A stretch of DNA of 13,261 nt from NCBI GenBank assembly GCA_965657795.1, contig CBFHQJ010000121.1, positions 1-13,261 of the forward strand, given 5' to 3'. The DNA comes from SW10 sp965657795 (GTDB taxonomy: Bacteria; Verrucomicrobiota; Verrucomicrobiia; Verrucomicrobiales; Akkermansiaceae). A program made the position numbers and the translations under genes. Within the stretch, counting starts at the first letter, position 1, and every line of letters begins with the position of its first letter. Positions 1-6,776 of the stretch are shown here, piece by piece. A model generated the notes under the pieces. That model was not told the DNA's origin and did not search any database. It worked only from the letters and a program-made list of their open reading frames with translations.

Positions 1-311
1 AAGGCATGGGAATCCTCGGCCTCCAAATCAGGATTGGGAAGCGAGATGGAAAGATTATCCGGATGGACGAACACCCCTGCCAACTCTTCAGCAGTGGGAT
101 TACGAAATTCCCGGGTGTAGCTTCCAAAGAAGGAAAGCTCATCGCTTGCTTCATACTTAAGCAGCAGACTGGGCGACACGAAGGTGTTGTCGTAATCGAC
201 CGCTTCGATTGCTCGCTGGCCGGTCAAACGGCCAAACTCATCGAAGACCGGCAGCGCAGTTTGAGCTAAGAAATCATCCGTGTTGGTTGGGTTAACTTGA
301 TAATATTGCAC
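1..311 (-). pseudogene. Continuation of the TonB-dependent receptor after the in-frame TGA; runs off the left edge
   Basis: Read on the minus strand in the same frame as the upstream gene, the 103 codons after TGA are all open and give typical receptor barrel sequence: VQYYQVNPTN straight after the stop, then SPSLLLKYEASDELSFFGSY, then REFRNPTAEEL, then LPNPDLEAEDSHA at the edge. These match the late-barrel signatures of the family (the FR.PT.EEL and NP.L..E. patterns). The junction reads T-P-S-V-stop-V-Q-Y-Y, where relatives commonly have glycine (TPSVG-like), so a single GGA to TGA change would explain it. No restart codon with a ribosome binding site is visible just after the stop, so this part is probably untranslated unless the stop is a sequence error or is read through. 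Confidence 0.8.
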
Positions 312-1574
312 TCACACCGAAGGCGTCGCGGTCCAGCGATCACCGAAACTAATCTCATCGGCAATTGACAACGAATGATCCCAGACGATGGAAGGCGCAA
401 GATTCGGAAGATCAACCGGGGAGGCCAGACCATCCTGTCGATTCAAGAAACCCGAAATATCACTGCGCGCTCCCTGATACCGGTAACTGATGGAATGCTC
501 CCCAATCTCCTTGAAAGCAGAAAGATTCACACCAGCGCGGTCGGTCAAGTAAGAGAGATCATTAACCCGACTTCTTTCGTCACCGACAGGAGTAATGACC
601 CCTTGGCGATTTAGGTTATTCGACTCCGAGGACTGATAATAGATTTGGCCGGTGTAACGATCAGCAAACCAGCCTCCTCCGGACGGCTCGAACTCAAAAT
701 CCAGACTCGCACGAAGACGACGGCTACCCGAGTCGCTGGTCGCATCAATGGTTCGTCCGATCAGGGAATCGATCTCAATACTGTTCAGATCGGTGAAAGC
801 CGTGGACCTAAAATACTCAATCGTTGGGACCAGAGTGAGTCCACCGCTTCGCTTGACCAACTTCCACACCAATGCGTGGCTCTCGGCATCAGTCGGATTA
901 GCAGGGATGTCACTATTGTTTTCCAACTCGTGACCCAGTCGATAGCTGTAAACAAAACTACTGGCGAGATCACCATTGCCCCAGGCTCCTGCCAGCCTCT
1001 GATTCCAGCTGCGATTATTCGACGAATAGATGGTCGTGGAATTGAGAGCTCTCCCAAGAAGTGAATCCCCAAGAAGAGTAAAGGGGCTCTCGGTTTGTCC
1101 CGCAATCGAACCTGCCAACGAGCCACTCCCCGGAGAGGCCGCTTTCAGCAGATCGAGTGAGGAAAAGACGGCTGGATCGAAGTAAATTCGGCCCGGGCCG
1201 CCGGCGCCTTCAAACGATCGCGCCACAAAATCATCAGGCTGCGGAATGCCATCAACCAGAACCTGCACCCGATTCCCCTGAAGACCGCGAATATTAATCG
1301 AATTACTACCCCCTTCCAGATAGGGAACCAAGGCATCGCCCCCTGCGATATCGAGAGGAATTGAAACGCCAGGCTCTCGTTGCAAAAGGTCAGGCAGGGT
1401 TACCGCCCCGCTCTTGATGATGTCAGCCGCGGTAATCCGCGTGGTGCTCCCTTGGGGCTTATCCTCTTCAATCATCGTAGCCGTAACCTGAACTTCTTTC
1501 AGTTCAGTGATTGGCTCGCTGGCGACCAAGGGAAGGGCCAGAGGCACCAAGAGATATCCCGCGGAACGGATCAT
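312..1574 (-). CDS. TonB-dependent outer-membrane receptor, N-terminal part up to an in-frame TGA
   Basis: The 420 residues begin with a signal peptide (about 1-19, cut near VAS-EP), then a TonB-box-like stretch ELKEVQVTAT (24-33), then a plug domain with NSINIRGLQGNRVQVLVDGI (91-110) and GSGSLAGSIAG (149-159), then the first beta-barrel strands. This is the layout of TonB-dependent receptors that take up iron chelates, haem or other large solutes across the outer membrane; the plug is most like haem/haemoglobin-type receptors, but the ligand cannot be read. Such receptors usually have about 650-750 residues, so 420 is too short. The frame ends at TGA (312-314) in the middle of a barrel strand, and receptor sequence continues in the same frame beyond it (see 1-311). 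The ATG at 1574 is 35 bp after the stop of the DUF6607 gene, suggesting one transcript. No clear Shine-Dalgarno sequence is seen. The family call is firm; a working product is doubtful. Confidence 0.85.
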   Translation of the reverse strand: MIRSAGYLLVPLALPLVASEPITELKEVQVTATMIEEDKPQGSTTRITAADIIKSGAVTLPDLLQREPGVSIPLDIAGGDALVPYLEGGSNSINIRGLQGNRVQVLVDGIPQPDDFVARSFEGAGGPGRIYFDPAVFSSLDLLKAASPGSGSLAGSIAGQTESPFTLLGDSLLGRALNSTTIYSSNNRSWNQRLAGAWGNGDLASSFVYSYRLGHELENNSDIPANPTDAESHALVWKLVKRSGGLTLVPTIEYFRSTAFTDLNSIEIDSLIGRTIDATSDSGSRRLRASLDFEFEPSGGGWFADRYTGQIYYQSSESNNLNRQGVITPVGDERSRVNDLSYLTDRAGVNLSAFKEIGEHSISYRYQGARSDISGFLNRQDGLASPVDLPNLAPSIVWDHSLSIADEISFGDRWTATPSV

Positions 1575-1609
1575 GACACCGGTGGTTCTTAAAGTATTGG
1601 GAGCCGGAG

Positions 1610-2542
1610 TTATCGCAGATACTTGGAGATCACCTCGTCGACCTTCCGGCGCTCAACCTTCTCTCCATTGCCGGCGAGACGTCCCAGCCCATTAATTTCA
1701 GACATGAGACGCTGCCCGCCAATCATGGTCGCATAGTGGATTGGCTTCTCGGATTCCGAGATGACGCGATCCCAGGAATCACGAACAGACTTCCAAAAAT
1801 GATGTGTCTTGTCCCACTCTTCTTCCGGAATTTTGAATCCCTCATCCCTGGCCTCATCGGAGACACGACGGTAGTGATTCAAACCACTTTCCATGCAAAG
1901 GAACTGCCTGCGCCCCTCACGGGAAACGAGCTTCCGGTTATCCTGCCGGTGCACCCACCCGCCCGGCGTGATTACGTGGTGATTTGTCACCATTAAGAGG
2001 TCATAATCTTTTCTCTTGGTGTATTCCCGACGCGGAAGCGGCCTCGTTGAAAGCCGGGAAGTCCAGCTCGAGGTATTCCCCATGTGAGTCCAGACACCCT
2101 GGGCTTTGTAGCGGGGACTATCATCAGTCTGGGTGACAAACTGGGTCCATGTCCCAGTGGTTTCCTCGGCAGAGTGAGTGACAGGCAGCCACGTCTTATC
2201 ACCCTCAAAGCTCAAGGTCTTACGGTCCTCATACTTCCTGATCTGCGCCCAGTGCTTAATCACCACAGGACCGTCCTCATCCTCAATGACCAGAAGATGC
2301 TGTAGAGTGATACAATCTCCAGCATCCTCAGCCACCTTCACCAATTCCCGGGCCTTTGATTGATAGGGCTTTCGGAGCTCATACCCTTCAGCCAAGGGAA
2401 CGATTTCCTTAAAATTGAACTCCACCTCAAAAGCTCCCGCCATTGCAAGAATTGCTGCGCGGTCACGAGAAAACTTGTGGGAACTTGCAACGAGAGAAGG
2501 GCTGGAAATGACAAGAGCGAGGACTGTGATAATTGCTTTCAT
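1610..2542 (-). CDS. DUF6607-family exported protein, partner of the TonB-dependent receptor
   Basis: This 310-residue protein starts with a signal peptide (MKAIITVLALVISSPSLVAS, 1-20), so it is exported, probably to the periplasm. The mature part has the DRAAILAMAGAFEVEFNFKE opening, a GTWTQ.V.Q.DDSPRY stretch near residue 130, then LPRREYTKRKDYDLL (about 169-183), a GGWVH..DN segment, and a conserved MIGGQRLM...NG tail. From memory these fit the DUF6607 family of Gram-negative proteins of about 300 residues, whose biochemical function is not known to me. It is the first gene of an apparent two-gene operon: the receptor's ATG follows 35 bp after its stop. A pair of 13-bp direct repeats lies 47 bp before its ATG, consistent with control by the AraC-type regulator encoded just upstream. 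A role with the receptor, such as ligand handling in the periplasm, is inference from position only. No strong Shine-Dalgarno sequence is seen. Confidence 0.8.
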   Translation of the reverse strand: MKAIITVLALVISSPSLVASSHKFSRDRAAILAMAGAFEVEFNFKEIVPLAEGYELRKPYQSKARELVKVAEDAGDCITLQHLLVIEDEDGPVVIKHWAQIRKYEDRKTLSFEGDKTWLPVTHSAEETTGTWTQFVTQTDDSPRYKAQGVWTHMGNTSSWTSRLSTRPLPRREYTKRKDYDLLMVTNHHVITPGGWVHRQDNRKLVSREGRRQFLCMESGLNHYRRVSDEARDEGFKIPEEEWDKTHHFWKSVRDSWDRVISESEKPIHYATMIGGQRLMSEINGLGRLAGNGEKVERRKVDEVISKYLR

Positions 2543-2589
2543 GTCTTAATGACTGGACGAACGCTACACCCCGCACCCGCAAATAGCTT

Positions 2590-2623
2590 GCGATCGCTTA
2601 ACTGATTTGAGCGCTCGTTTAAC
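2590..2623 (-). promoter_or_regulatory. Tandem 13-bp direct repeat, candidate AraC-type activator site
   Basis: On the plus strand GCGATCGCTTAAC (2590-2602) recurs as GCGCTCGTTTAAC (2611-2623), 11 of 13 bases identical and offset by exactly 21 bp, two turns of the helix. AraC-family activators with two helix-turn-helix units per monomer commonly bind such direct repeats at about 21-bp spacing next to the -35 element. The repeats end 47 bp before the ATG of the DUF6607 gene and lie between it and the stop codon of the AraC-type gene. Binding and promoter position are inferred; no good -35/-10 pair is obvious, as is usual for activator-dependent promoters. Confidence 0.45.
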
Positions 2624-2661
2624 AACTGAGCACCATTATCAATCCAAAGTACGGAACTCAC

Positions 2662-3384
2662 TCAACTTTGACGCTTCACAAACTGGGATGGCGTCATCCC
2701 CTTTTCCTGAGTGAAGGCTTTGGAAAAATGAGACAAAGATTGATAGCCCACCTCCAAAGCAACCTCGGTAATATTCATCCGGTTTTCAGAAAGAATTTCT
2801 GACGCCTTTTCGACCCGCAGTGCACGGAGGTGCAACAGGAGTGTTTTTCCGGTCTCCTGCTTCACCAGTCGACTTAGATACGGAGCGGCACACCCCACGT
2901 CGCGAGAAAGCTTCTTAAGATCCAATGACTGATCCAACCTGCCCTCCAAAAGGATCAGCGCCTCGCGAACATGCCGATGAGCATTTGACCGAATCATGGA
3001 GCAGAAGAATCTCGGCTCTTCCTTGGGTTGGCGGAACAAATGCAGAGAAAGAATTTCGAGGGTCTTGGCCAAATACCACGCTTTCTCAGCAGCGGGCTGG
3101 ATGGGGGGGCGAACCAAATCACCCAACAAATCTGATTCGCGATCCGACCAACGACGAAGAATCCCCAGATTTTTTCGCATGATGGGTCCGACGGGCCCAA
3201 AAACCCGCTCCACTGATTCACTCGGGATGACCAGAACCAGGAAATCATGGCCGGTTCCGGAGGCAAATCGGGTGGCCGACATCAATCCAGCCTGGCTCCC
3301 GGTGGTGAAGAGCGCGGCGGTTGCCGGGAGCAGCGTCAAGCGGGTCCCGGCATCCATCATTAAACCCTCCCCTTTTTGGTTCAA
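2662..3384 (-). CDS. AraC-family transcriptional regulator (N-terminal start uncertain)
   Basis: The C-terminal third is a clear AraC-type DNA-binding domain with two helix-turn-helix units: LKKLSRDVGCAAPYLSRLVK (about 156-175, counted from the TTG at 3384) and the second unit ending in the family signature GYQSLSHFSKAF...GMTPSQFV (213-236). The N-terminal part resembles the effector-sensing half of AraC regulators that control outer-membrane receptor genes. The first usual start codon is a TTG at 3384, giving 240 residues, but the same frame stays open for 48 codons upstream to a TGA at 3529-3531 and reads like AraC N-terminal sequence (for example LDFDIWHLTG). There is no ATG, GTG or TTG in that extension, only CTG (3472-3474), ATT (3508-3510) and similar. 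The protein is therefore likely longer and starts at a rare codon, or its start has been lost. It probably regulates the DUF6607-receptor pair 119 bp downstream. Confidence 0.82.
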   Translation of the reverse strand: MNQKGEGLMMDAGTRLTLLPATAALFTTGSQAGLMSATRFASGTGHDFLVLVIPSESVERVFGPVGPIMRKNLGILRRWSDRESDLLGDLVRPPIQPAAEKAWYLAKTLEILSLHLFRQPKEEPRFFCSMIRSNAHRHVREALILLEGRLDQSLDLKKLSRDVGCAAPYLSRLVKQETGKTLLLHLRALRVEKASEILSENRMNITEVALEVGYQSLSHFSKAFTQEKGMTPSQFVKRQS

Positions 3385-3519
3385 AACAAGGTGAAGCGAC
3401 GATCTTTTGACAACATCAGCCCACGTTCCGGTCTCACCGGGCTGACCGGTGAGATGCCAAATATCAAAGTCCAGACTCCCGGACTGACGATGGATGAGCG
3501 TCTTTTGAATAGCTGTTGT

Positions 3520-3534
3520 TATTGAGACTCAATA
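3520..3534. promoter_or_regulatory. 15-bp interrupted palindrome, candidate operator between divergent genes
   Basis: TATTGAGACTCAATA is a perfect 7-1-7 inverted repeat. It sits between the AraC-type gene (minus) and the epimerase gene (plus), at the very edge of the open AraC frame. On the minus strand it fills the spacer between weak promoter-like hexamers TTGCTA and TAACAA, which are 17 bp apart. A 7-1-7 layout is used by metal-sensing Fur-family repressors, but the bases do not match the classic Fur consensus closely, so the binding protein is unknown. Confidence 0.35.
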
Positions 3535-3644
3535 CCAATAGCAATCTTTTCCGGCCTGACAAGGGGGTGAGAGCGGAAAAACCAAACTCTCTTCCTGCAA
3601 GAATCCGCTTTGGCCTTTTCGGGTTTTCAGGTTAAGCACAGCAC

Positions 3645-4517
3645 ATGTATTTGACCGGATTCGCCGATGAAGCAGCGCAGGACCTCGCCACCCAGATCAA
3701 AGCGACCAAGGAGATTGGTTGGACCCGCATTTCTGCCCGGGGTGTGAACGGGGCCAATCTTCACGAACTCCCTCAGGAAGAATTTGATAAGGTGGCTGAC
3801 CAACTCGACGAAGCCGGAATTTCCATTCCGGAATTTGGCTCTCTCATTGGCAACTGGGGAAAAAACATCACCTCGGACTTCGACATCACCTTGGCCGAAA
3901 TCGAACGCGCCATCCCCCGGATGCAGCGCCTTGGCACTAAATTGATCCGGATCATGTCTTATGCCCAGGAGCCTTGGGGCAGCGATCAGCAGGAAGAGGA
4001 GCGCTTTAGCCGCCTCCGCGAAATCCATTCCCGTTTTTCCGATGCCGGACTCCAGGCCATTCACGAGAACTGCATGAACTGGGGAGGTTTTTCCCCCGAC
4101 CACACCCTTCGCCTCGTCGAAAAAGTGCCAGGCCTCAAACTTGTCTTTGACACTGCCAATCCCGTTTTTCAGCTCGATCGTTCCAAGCCAGAGCCCTTCC
4201 CCTGGCAGGACCCGATGGAGTTTTACCAAAAGGTCAAAGAGCACGTCGTTCACGTCCACATCAAGGACTGCACCAATCCCCCGTCCGGCGAGACCGAACC
4301 GGCCGAATATACCCTGCCCGGAGAAGGTCAGGCGAAAGTTCGCGAGATCCTCAAGGCGCTCAAAAACGATGGATATGACGGCGGCCTCGCCATCGAACCA
4401 CACGTGGCGACAGTCTTCCACGCGACCGAAGGGGAAGAGCCTGACTGGCAGCAGTGCTACGATTCCTATGTCGAGTATGGACACGCCATGAACAAGCTCA
4501 TGGATGAAATTGCATAA
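3645..4517 (+). CDS. Sugar phosphate isomerase/epimerase family protein (xylose isomerase-like TIM barrel)
   Basis: The 290-residue protein fits the AP-endonuclease-2 / xylose-isomerase-like TIM barrel family at its usual length. Visible metal-site and active-site motifs in order are HEN (140-142, Glu141), FDTAN (168-172, Asp169), HVHIKD (203-208, His205), GEG (226-228) and IEPH (250-253, Glu251), the usual Glu-Asp-His-Glu set binding a divalent metal. Members isomerise or epimerise sugars or inositol-type compounds, or hydrolyse related substrates; the substrate here cannot be told. There is no signal peptide, so it is cytoplasmic. It starts at ATG 3645 without a clear Shine-Dalgarno sequence, and the CvpA-like gene follows after 9 bp, probably on the same transcript. 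A long open frame on the opposite strand (3627-4535) is a codon-bias shadow: the metal-site motifs lie on this strand. Confidence 0.9.
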   Translation: MYLTGFADEAAQDLATQIKATKEIGWTRISARGVNGANLHELPQEEFDKVADQLDEAGISIPEFGSLIGNWGKNITSDFDITLAEIERAIPRMQRLGTKLIRIMSYAQEPWGSDQQEEERFSRLREIHSRFSDAGLQAIHENCMNWGGFSPDHTLRLVEKVPGLKLVFDTANPVFQLDRSKPEPFPWQDPMEFYQKVKEHVVHVHIKDCTNPPSGETEPAEYTLPGEGQAKVREILKALKNDGYDGGLAIEPHVATVFHATEGEEPDWQQCYDSYVEYGHAMNKLMDEIA

Positions 4518-4526
4518 ACCAACCCC

Positions 4527-5324
4527 ATGGAACAACTCCCCCCCGCAACCTTGATTGGAGGCGTCGTCGCACTCTTTACTGTCCTTGGTTTTCTAAAGAG
4601 TTTCGTTTCCTTTTTCTTCAACCTGATCGCTCTTGCTCTCGGCGCCCTTGCCGGACTTTGGGCTTACAACAACGGGTTCGAGATCGCACAAAGGGTAATC
4701 AGCAAGCCGGAGCCTTGGATGTCGACCGTCATCGGAATCGCGACCTTCGTCCTCACGATCGTTGTAATCCGCAAAATCCTCGGCTTTCTCTCCGGTAAAA
4801 GCGGCGAAGGCAGTCAGGCCCGCTCCGGCGGATTTGGAATGCCGGGCGGAGTCTTCGGCCTCCTCCTCGGAGGCGGGTTCGCCTACTTCATGCTCACCGG
4901 TGTTCGCTACGCAGGCACTGTTTCGGAACTCGACCGACTGACCAAATACGTCAGCGGTAAGATCGACGCTTCCAGCAACGAACCGCTCTTTGCCAAGTTA
5001 AAGCAATGGATCGACAGCAGCCAAATTGGAAAATGGCATCAAAAAATCGACTTCCTCAATGAACCCGCCGAGGCAAACGCCGCCAAGCTGGCCATCGTGA
5101 AGGAAGAGAACCTCGAGAAGTTCACCCAAATCACTTCGCAGCCAGGCCAGGAATATATTCCCGATGCCATTCCCGTCGATCCGGCCATACAAGAAGCCTA
5201 CGACCGCCGCCACTTCGGCGCACTGCTGAGAAACAAGGAGATCCAGAAAAAACTCCGCGACACCTTCACCGACGAAGAGCTTCTCAATCTGGATATTGAA
5301 GGCGCCCTCGGTCTTCGAAAGTAG
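4527..5324 (+). CDS. CvpA-like inner-membrane protein
   Basis: The 265-residue protein has about four membrane segments in its first half (about 7-27, 29-49, 62-84 and 104-127), separated by short loops. Glycine-rich packing is seen at LGALAGLWAY and in the GGVFGLLLGGGFAY segment. This is the layout of the CvpA (colicin V production) family; the last 135 residues form a charged soluble tail that E. coli CvpA (about 160 residues) lacks, including repeated Lys/Glu-rich helices and an ending rich in DEELLNLD-type residues. CvpA-family proteins are linked to envelope homeostasis, but their molecular activity is poorly known. The gene follows the epimerase by 9 bp and ends 11 bp from the convergent hydrolase stop. 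The family call is likely rather than certain, because it rests on topology and general resemblance. Confidence 0.65.
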   Translation: MEQLPPATLIGGVVALFTVLGFLKSFVSFFFNLIALALGALAGLWAYNNGFEIAQRVISKPEPWMSTVIGIATFVLTIVVIRKILGFLSGKSGEGSQARSGGFGMPGGVFGLLLGGGFAYFMLTGVRYAGTVSELDRLTKYVSGKIDASSNEPLFAKLKQWIDSSQIGKWHQKIDFLNEPAEANAAKLAIVKEENLEKFTQITSQPGQEYIPDAIPVDPAIQEAYDRRHFGALLRNKEIQKKLRDTFTDEELLNLDIEGALGLRK

Positions 5325-5335
5325 ACCTGGAAATC

Positions 5336-6541
5336 TTACCGCGTCAGCGACATCATCGCAGTCAGCAAGCCCACAAAATTGGGATTCCAGTGATCCTGGT
5401 GATGCCTGATGAATGGACCCGGAATCGGCACGATCCAGTATGGAGTGTCGTTGTAGCAAGGGCTCTCCGGCCGGGTGAAGCGATAGACCTCCTTCTCTCC
5501 CCTGACCACAAAACCATTCCCATCACGCGCATTTCGATTGTCCCGGTAAAGCTCTTCAAGAGACCGCTCTTGCTCCCGCACCTTCTCGAACTGATGACTA
5601 AACAAGGGCTTGAAGTGTCCCACCGTTGTGCGATGAGCCGCCGCCTGCGTGCCGCGTAACTTGTCTTCTTTGGGATCCTTGCGATACATCCCGGCAACGC
5701 CCGTATTGAAGAAATTAATCCCGGGAACCCACCTTCCCATGATGTTACCGATGGGCCAAATGGCACTCGTGACGAAATCGCGCTGACTGGTCAGCGAAAC
5801 CATCAGTGGCCCGCCTTCGATCTCTTTGATGCCGCGGTTCTTAAACGTCGAGAGGAGCTGCCGGGCATAAATCGCAGACTCGGCTGAGTTAATCGAGACC
5901 ATGAGGTCCGCAGGAAAGTCCTTCCGCTTCAGCTTCCGGCCGCGTGCCGAATCCGTCGCCACCCGGGCCGCGATCGATTCCGCCATCGCGCTTTCCAGCA
6001 CAGCCCCCCCCAGGGAGTGCCCCACCATCACGATACGATTTTTGGAATTTGCTCCGCGCGCCGCCGCGCCCAGTTCGTGCAGCACCTCGGTGCCACCGAC
6101 GCCGCCGACCCGTCGAGCTGCCCCATGGCGGTGAAAATAGTCCACGCCCACTGGAAAAGTCGCGAGTGATCTCCCCCGCCAACTCACGAATACTCCCATC
6201 GTTTTCTTCCCGCTGGCCTTTCCCAAATCCTTAAGTATATCCCGAAAGTCATCGAGATCACCATCGCCCGTAATCCAACGGCCCGAGGCATTATGATTCC
6301 AGCCGTGGATGTAAACGACCAAAAGAAGCGGCTCGCTCGACTCCGCCTTTATCTTGGCCGTCACCCGCTTCAATTGATCAAAACTGATCAATTCACCTTG
6401 GTCGTCGATCTCGACGTGCCCAAGCGAAACCTTCTGATCAAGCTTCTCCAGAGTCAGGGTCGGCGACTGACGATATCCCGAACTGCGGGTGCAAGCAGAA
6501 TTCAAAAACAGGAAGGGCAACAAAAAGAGAACGGCTCGCAT
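5336..6541 (-). CDS. Alpha/beta-hydrolase (lipase/esterase-like) lipoprotein
   Basis: The 401-residue protein, counted from ATG 6541, has a lipoprotein signal: a hydrophobic stretch ending in LNSAC with the lipidated Cys at 17. It also has alpha/beta-hydrolase landmarks: VVYIHGWNHNA (about 76-86), where the HG forms the oxyanion hole, and VGHSLGGA (173-180), the nucleophile elbow with Ser176. The acid and histidine of the triad are less certain; D255 in LTSQRD and a late His (in HHQDH, about 380-384) are candidates. It probably hydrolyses an ester or lipid substrate while anchored to the envelope; the substrate is unknown. A GTG one codon upstream (6544) is an alternative start. It ends tail-to-tail with the CvpA-like gene with only 11 bp between stops. 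The reading frames opposite it around 5900-6230 are GC-rich shadows. Confidence 0.85.
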   Translation of the reverse strand: MRAVLFLLPFLFLNSACTRSSGYRQSPTLTLEKLDQKVSLGHVEIDDQGELISFDQLKRVTAKIKAESSEPLLLVVYIHGWNHNASGRWITGDGDLDDFRDILKDLGKASGKKTMGVFVSWRGRSLATFPVGVDYFHRHGAARRVGGVGGTEVLHELGAAARGANSKNRIVMVGHSLGGAVLESAMAESIAARVATDSARGRKLKRKDFPADLMVSINSAESAIYARQLLSTFKNRGIKEIEGGPLMVSLTSQRDFVTSAIWPIGNIMGRWVPGINFFNTGVAGMYRKDPKEDKLRGTQAAAHRTTVGHFKPLFSHQFEKVREQERSLEELYRDNRNARDGNGFVVRGEKEVYRFTRPESPCYNDTPYWIVPIPGPFIRHHQDHWNPNFVGLLTAMMSLTR

Positions 6542-6629
6542 CACGGCTATTAAAGCGGGACCAACAAAATCTGCCTATCGATAAAATCGAAATACGCATC
6601 GCCTCAAACGATAGCGTCTTTCGATGAAG

Positions 6630-6712
6630 TACCTCCGGCCGGGATCGAACCGGCACGACCTAGGGTCAATGGATTTTAAATCCACAGCGTCTACCAATTC
6701 CGCCACGGAGGC
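6630..6712 (-). tRNA. tRNA-Leu (anticodon UAA)
   Basis: On the minus strand the 83-nt sequence folds as a class II tRNA. The acceptor stem is GCCTCCG against CGGAGGT, with discriminator A. The D-loop contains TGGTAGACGC. The anticodon stem-loop is GTGGA-TTTAAAA-TCCAT with anticodon TAA (plus-strand 6676-6678). The long variable arm is TGACC/GGTCG, and the T-arm is GCCGG-TTCGATC-CCGGC. The long variable arm and discriminator A fit leucine. The 3' CCA is not encoded (CTT follows), so it must be added by tRNA nucleotidyltransferase. It lies between the Lnt-like gene and the hydrolase gene, all on the same strand. Confidence 0.97.
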
Positions 6713-6727
6713 CTTTCGTTTCGAAAG
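6713..6727 (-). other. Small perfect hairpin in the tRNA-Leu 5' leader
   Basis: CTTTCG-TTT-CGAAAG (plus strand) is a perfect 6-bp stem with a 3-nt loop that abuts the first base of the tRNA on its 5' side. It may be a structured leader near the RNase P cut, or the weak 3' end of the Lnt-like transcript. There is no T-run, so it is not a typical intrinsic terminator. Confidence 0.3.
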
Positions 6728-6776
6728 CGTTCGCAGTCTTCGACAGCGGATCAAACTTGGCAAGTCCGGAACTTCA

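Noticed and set aside
312..314. UGA reassignment (to Gly or Trp) as an explanation for the stop in the receptor.
   Set aside because: Lnt-like, parB and AraC genes end at TGA at their natural lengths, so UGA terminates in this genome.
645..1064. Plus-strand open frames opposite the TonB receptor, including 6-269 and 375-614.
   Set aside because: No recognisable domain, and the opposite strand encodes clear plug and barrel motifs throughout.
2630..2645. A TGATAAT half-site (minus strand) upstream of the DUF6607 gene as a possible Fur box.
   Set aside because: Only one half-site is present and no matching inverted half follows at the right distance.
3569..3613. Several short inverted repeats (GAGAG/CTCTC, AGCGGA/TCCGCT, CCAAA/TTTGG) in the leader of the epimerase gene, considered as a riboswitch or attenuator.
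   Set aside because: The stems are 5-6 bp, overlap or have long loops, and match no known riboswitch core or terminator.
3627..4535. A 302-codon open frame on the minus strand, longer than the epimerase frame.
   Set aside because: It lies fully opposite the epimerase, whose metal-site motifs (HEN, FDTAN, HVHIKD, IEPH) are unmistakable; the antisense frame shows no family features and reflects codon bias.
5889..6234. Overlapping GC-rich open frames rich in Pro, Arg and Gly on both strands.
   Set aside because: Low-complexity shadows of the alpha/beta-hydrolase gene in a GC-rich part of it.
6577..6591. TCGAT-AAA-ATCGA hairpin downstream of the tRNA as an intrinsic terminator.
   Set aside because: The stem is only 5 bp and the following minus-strand sequence has no continuous T-run.
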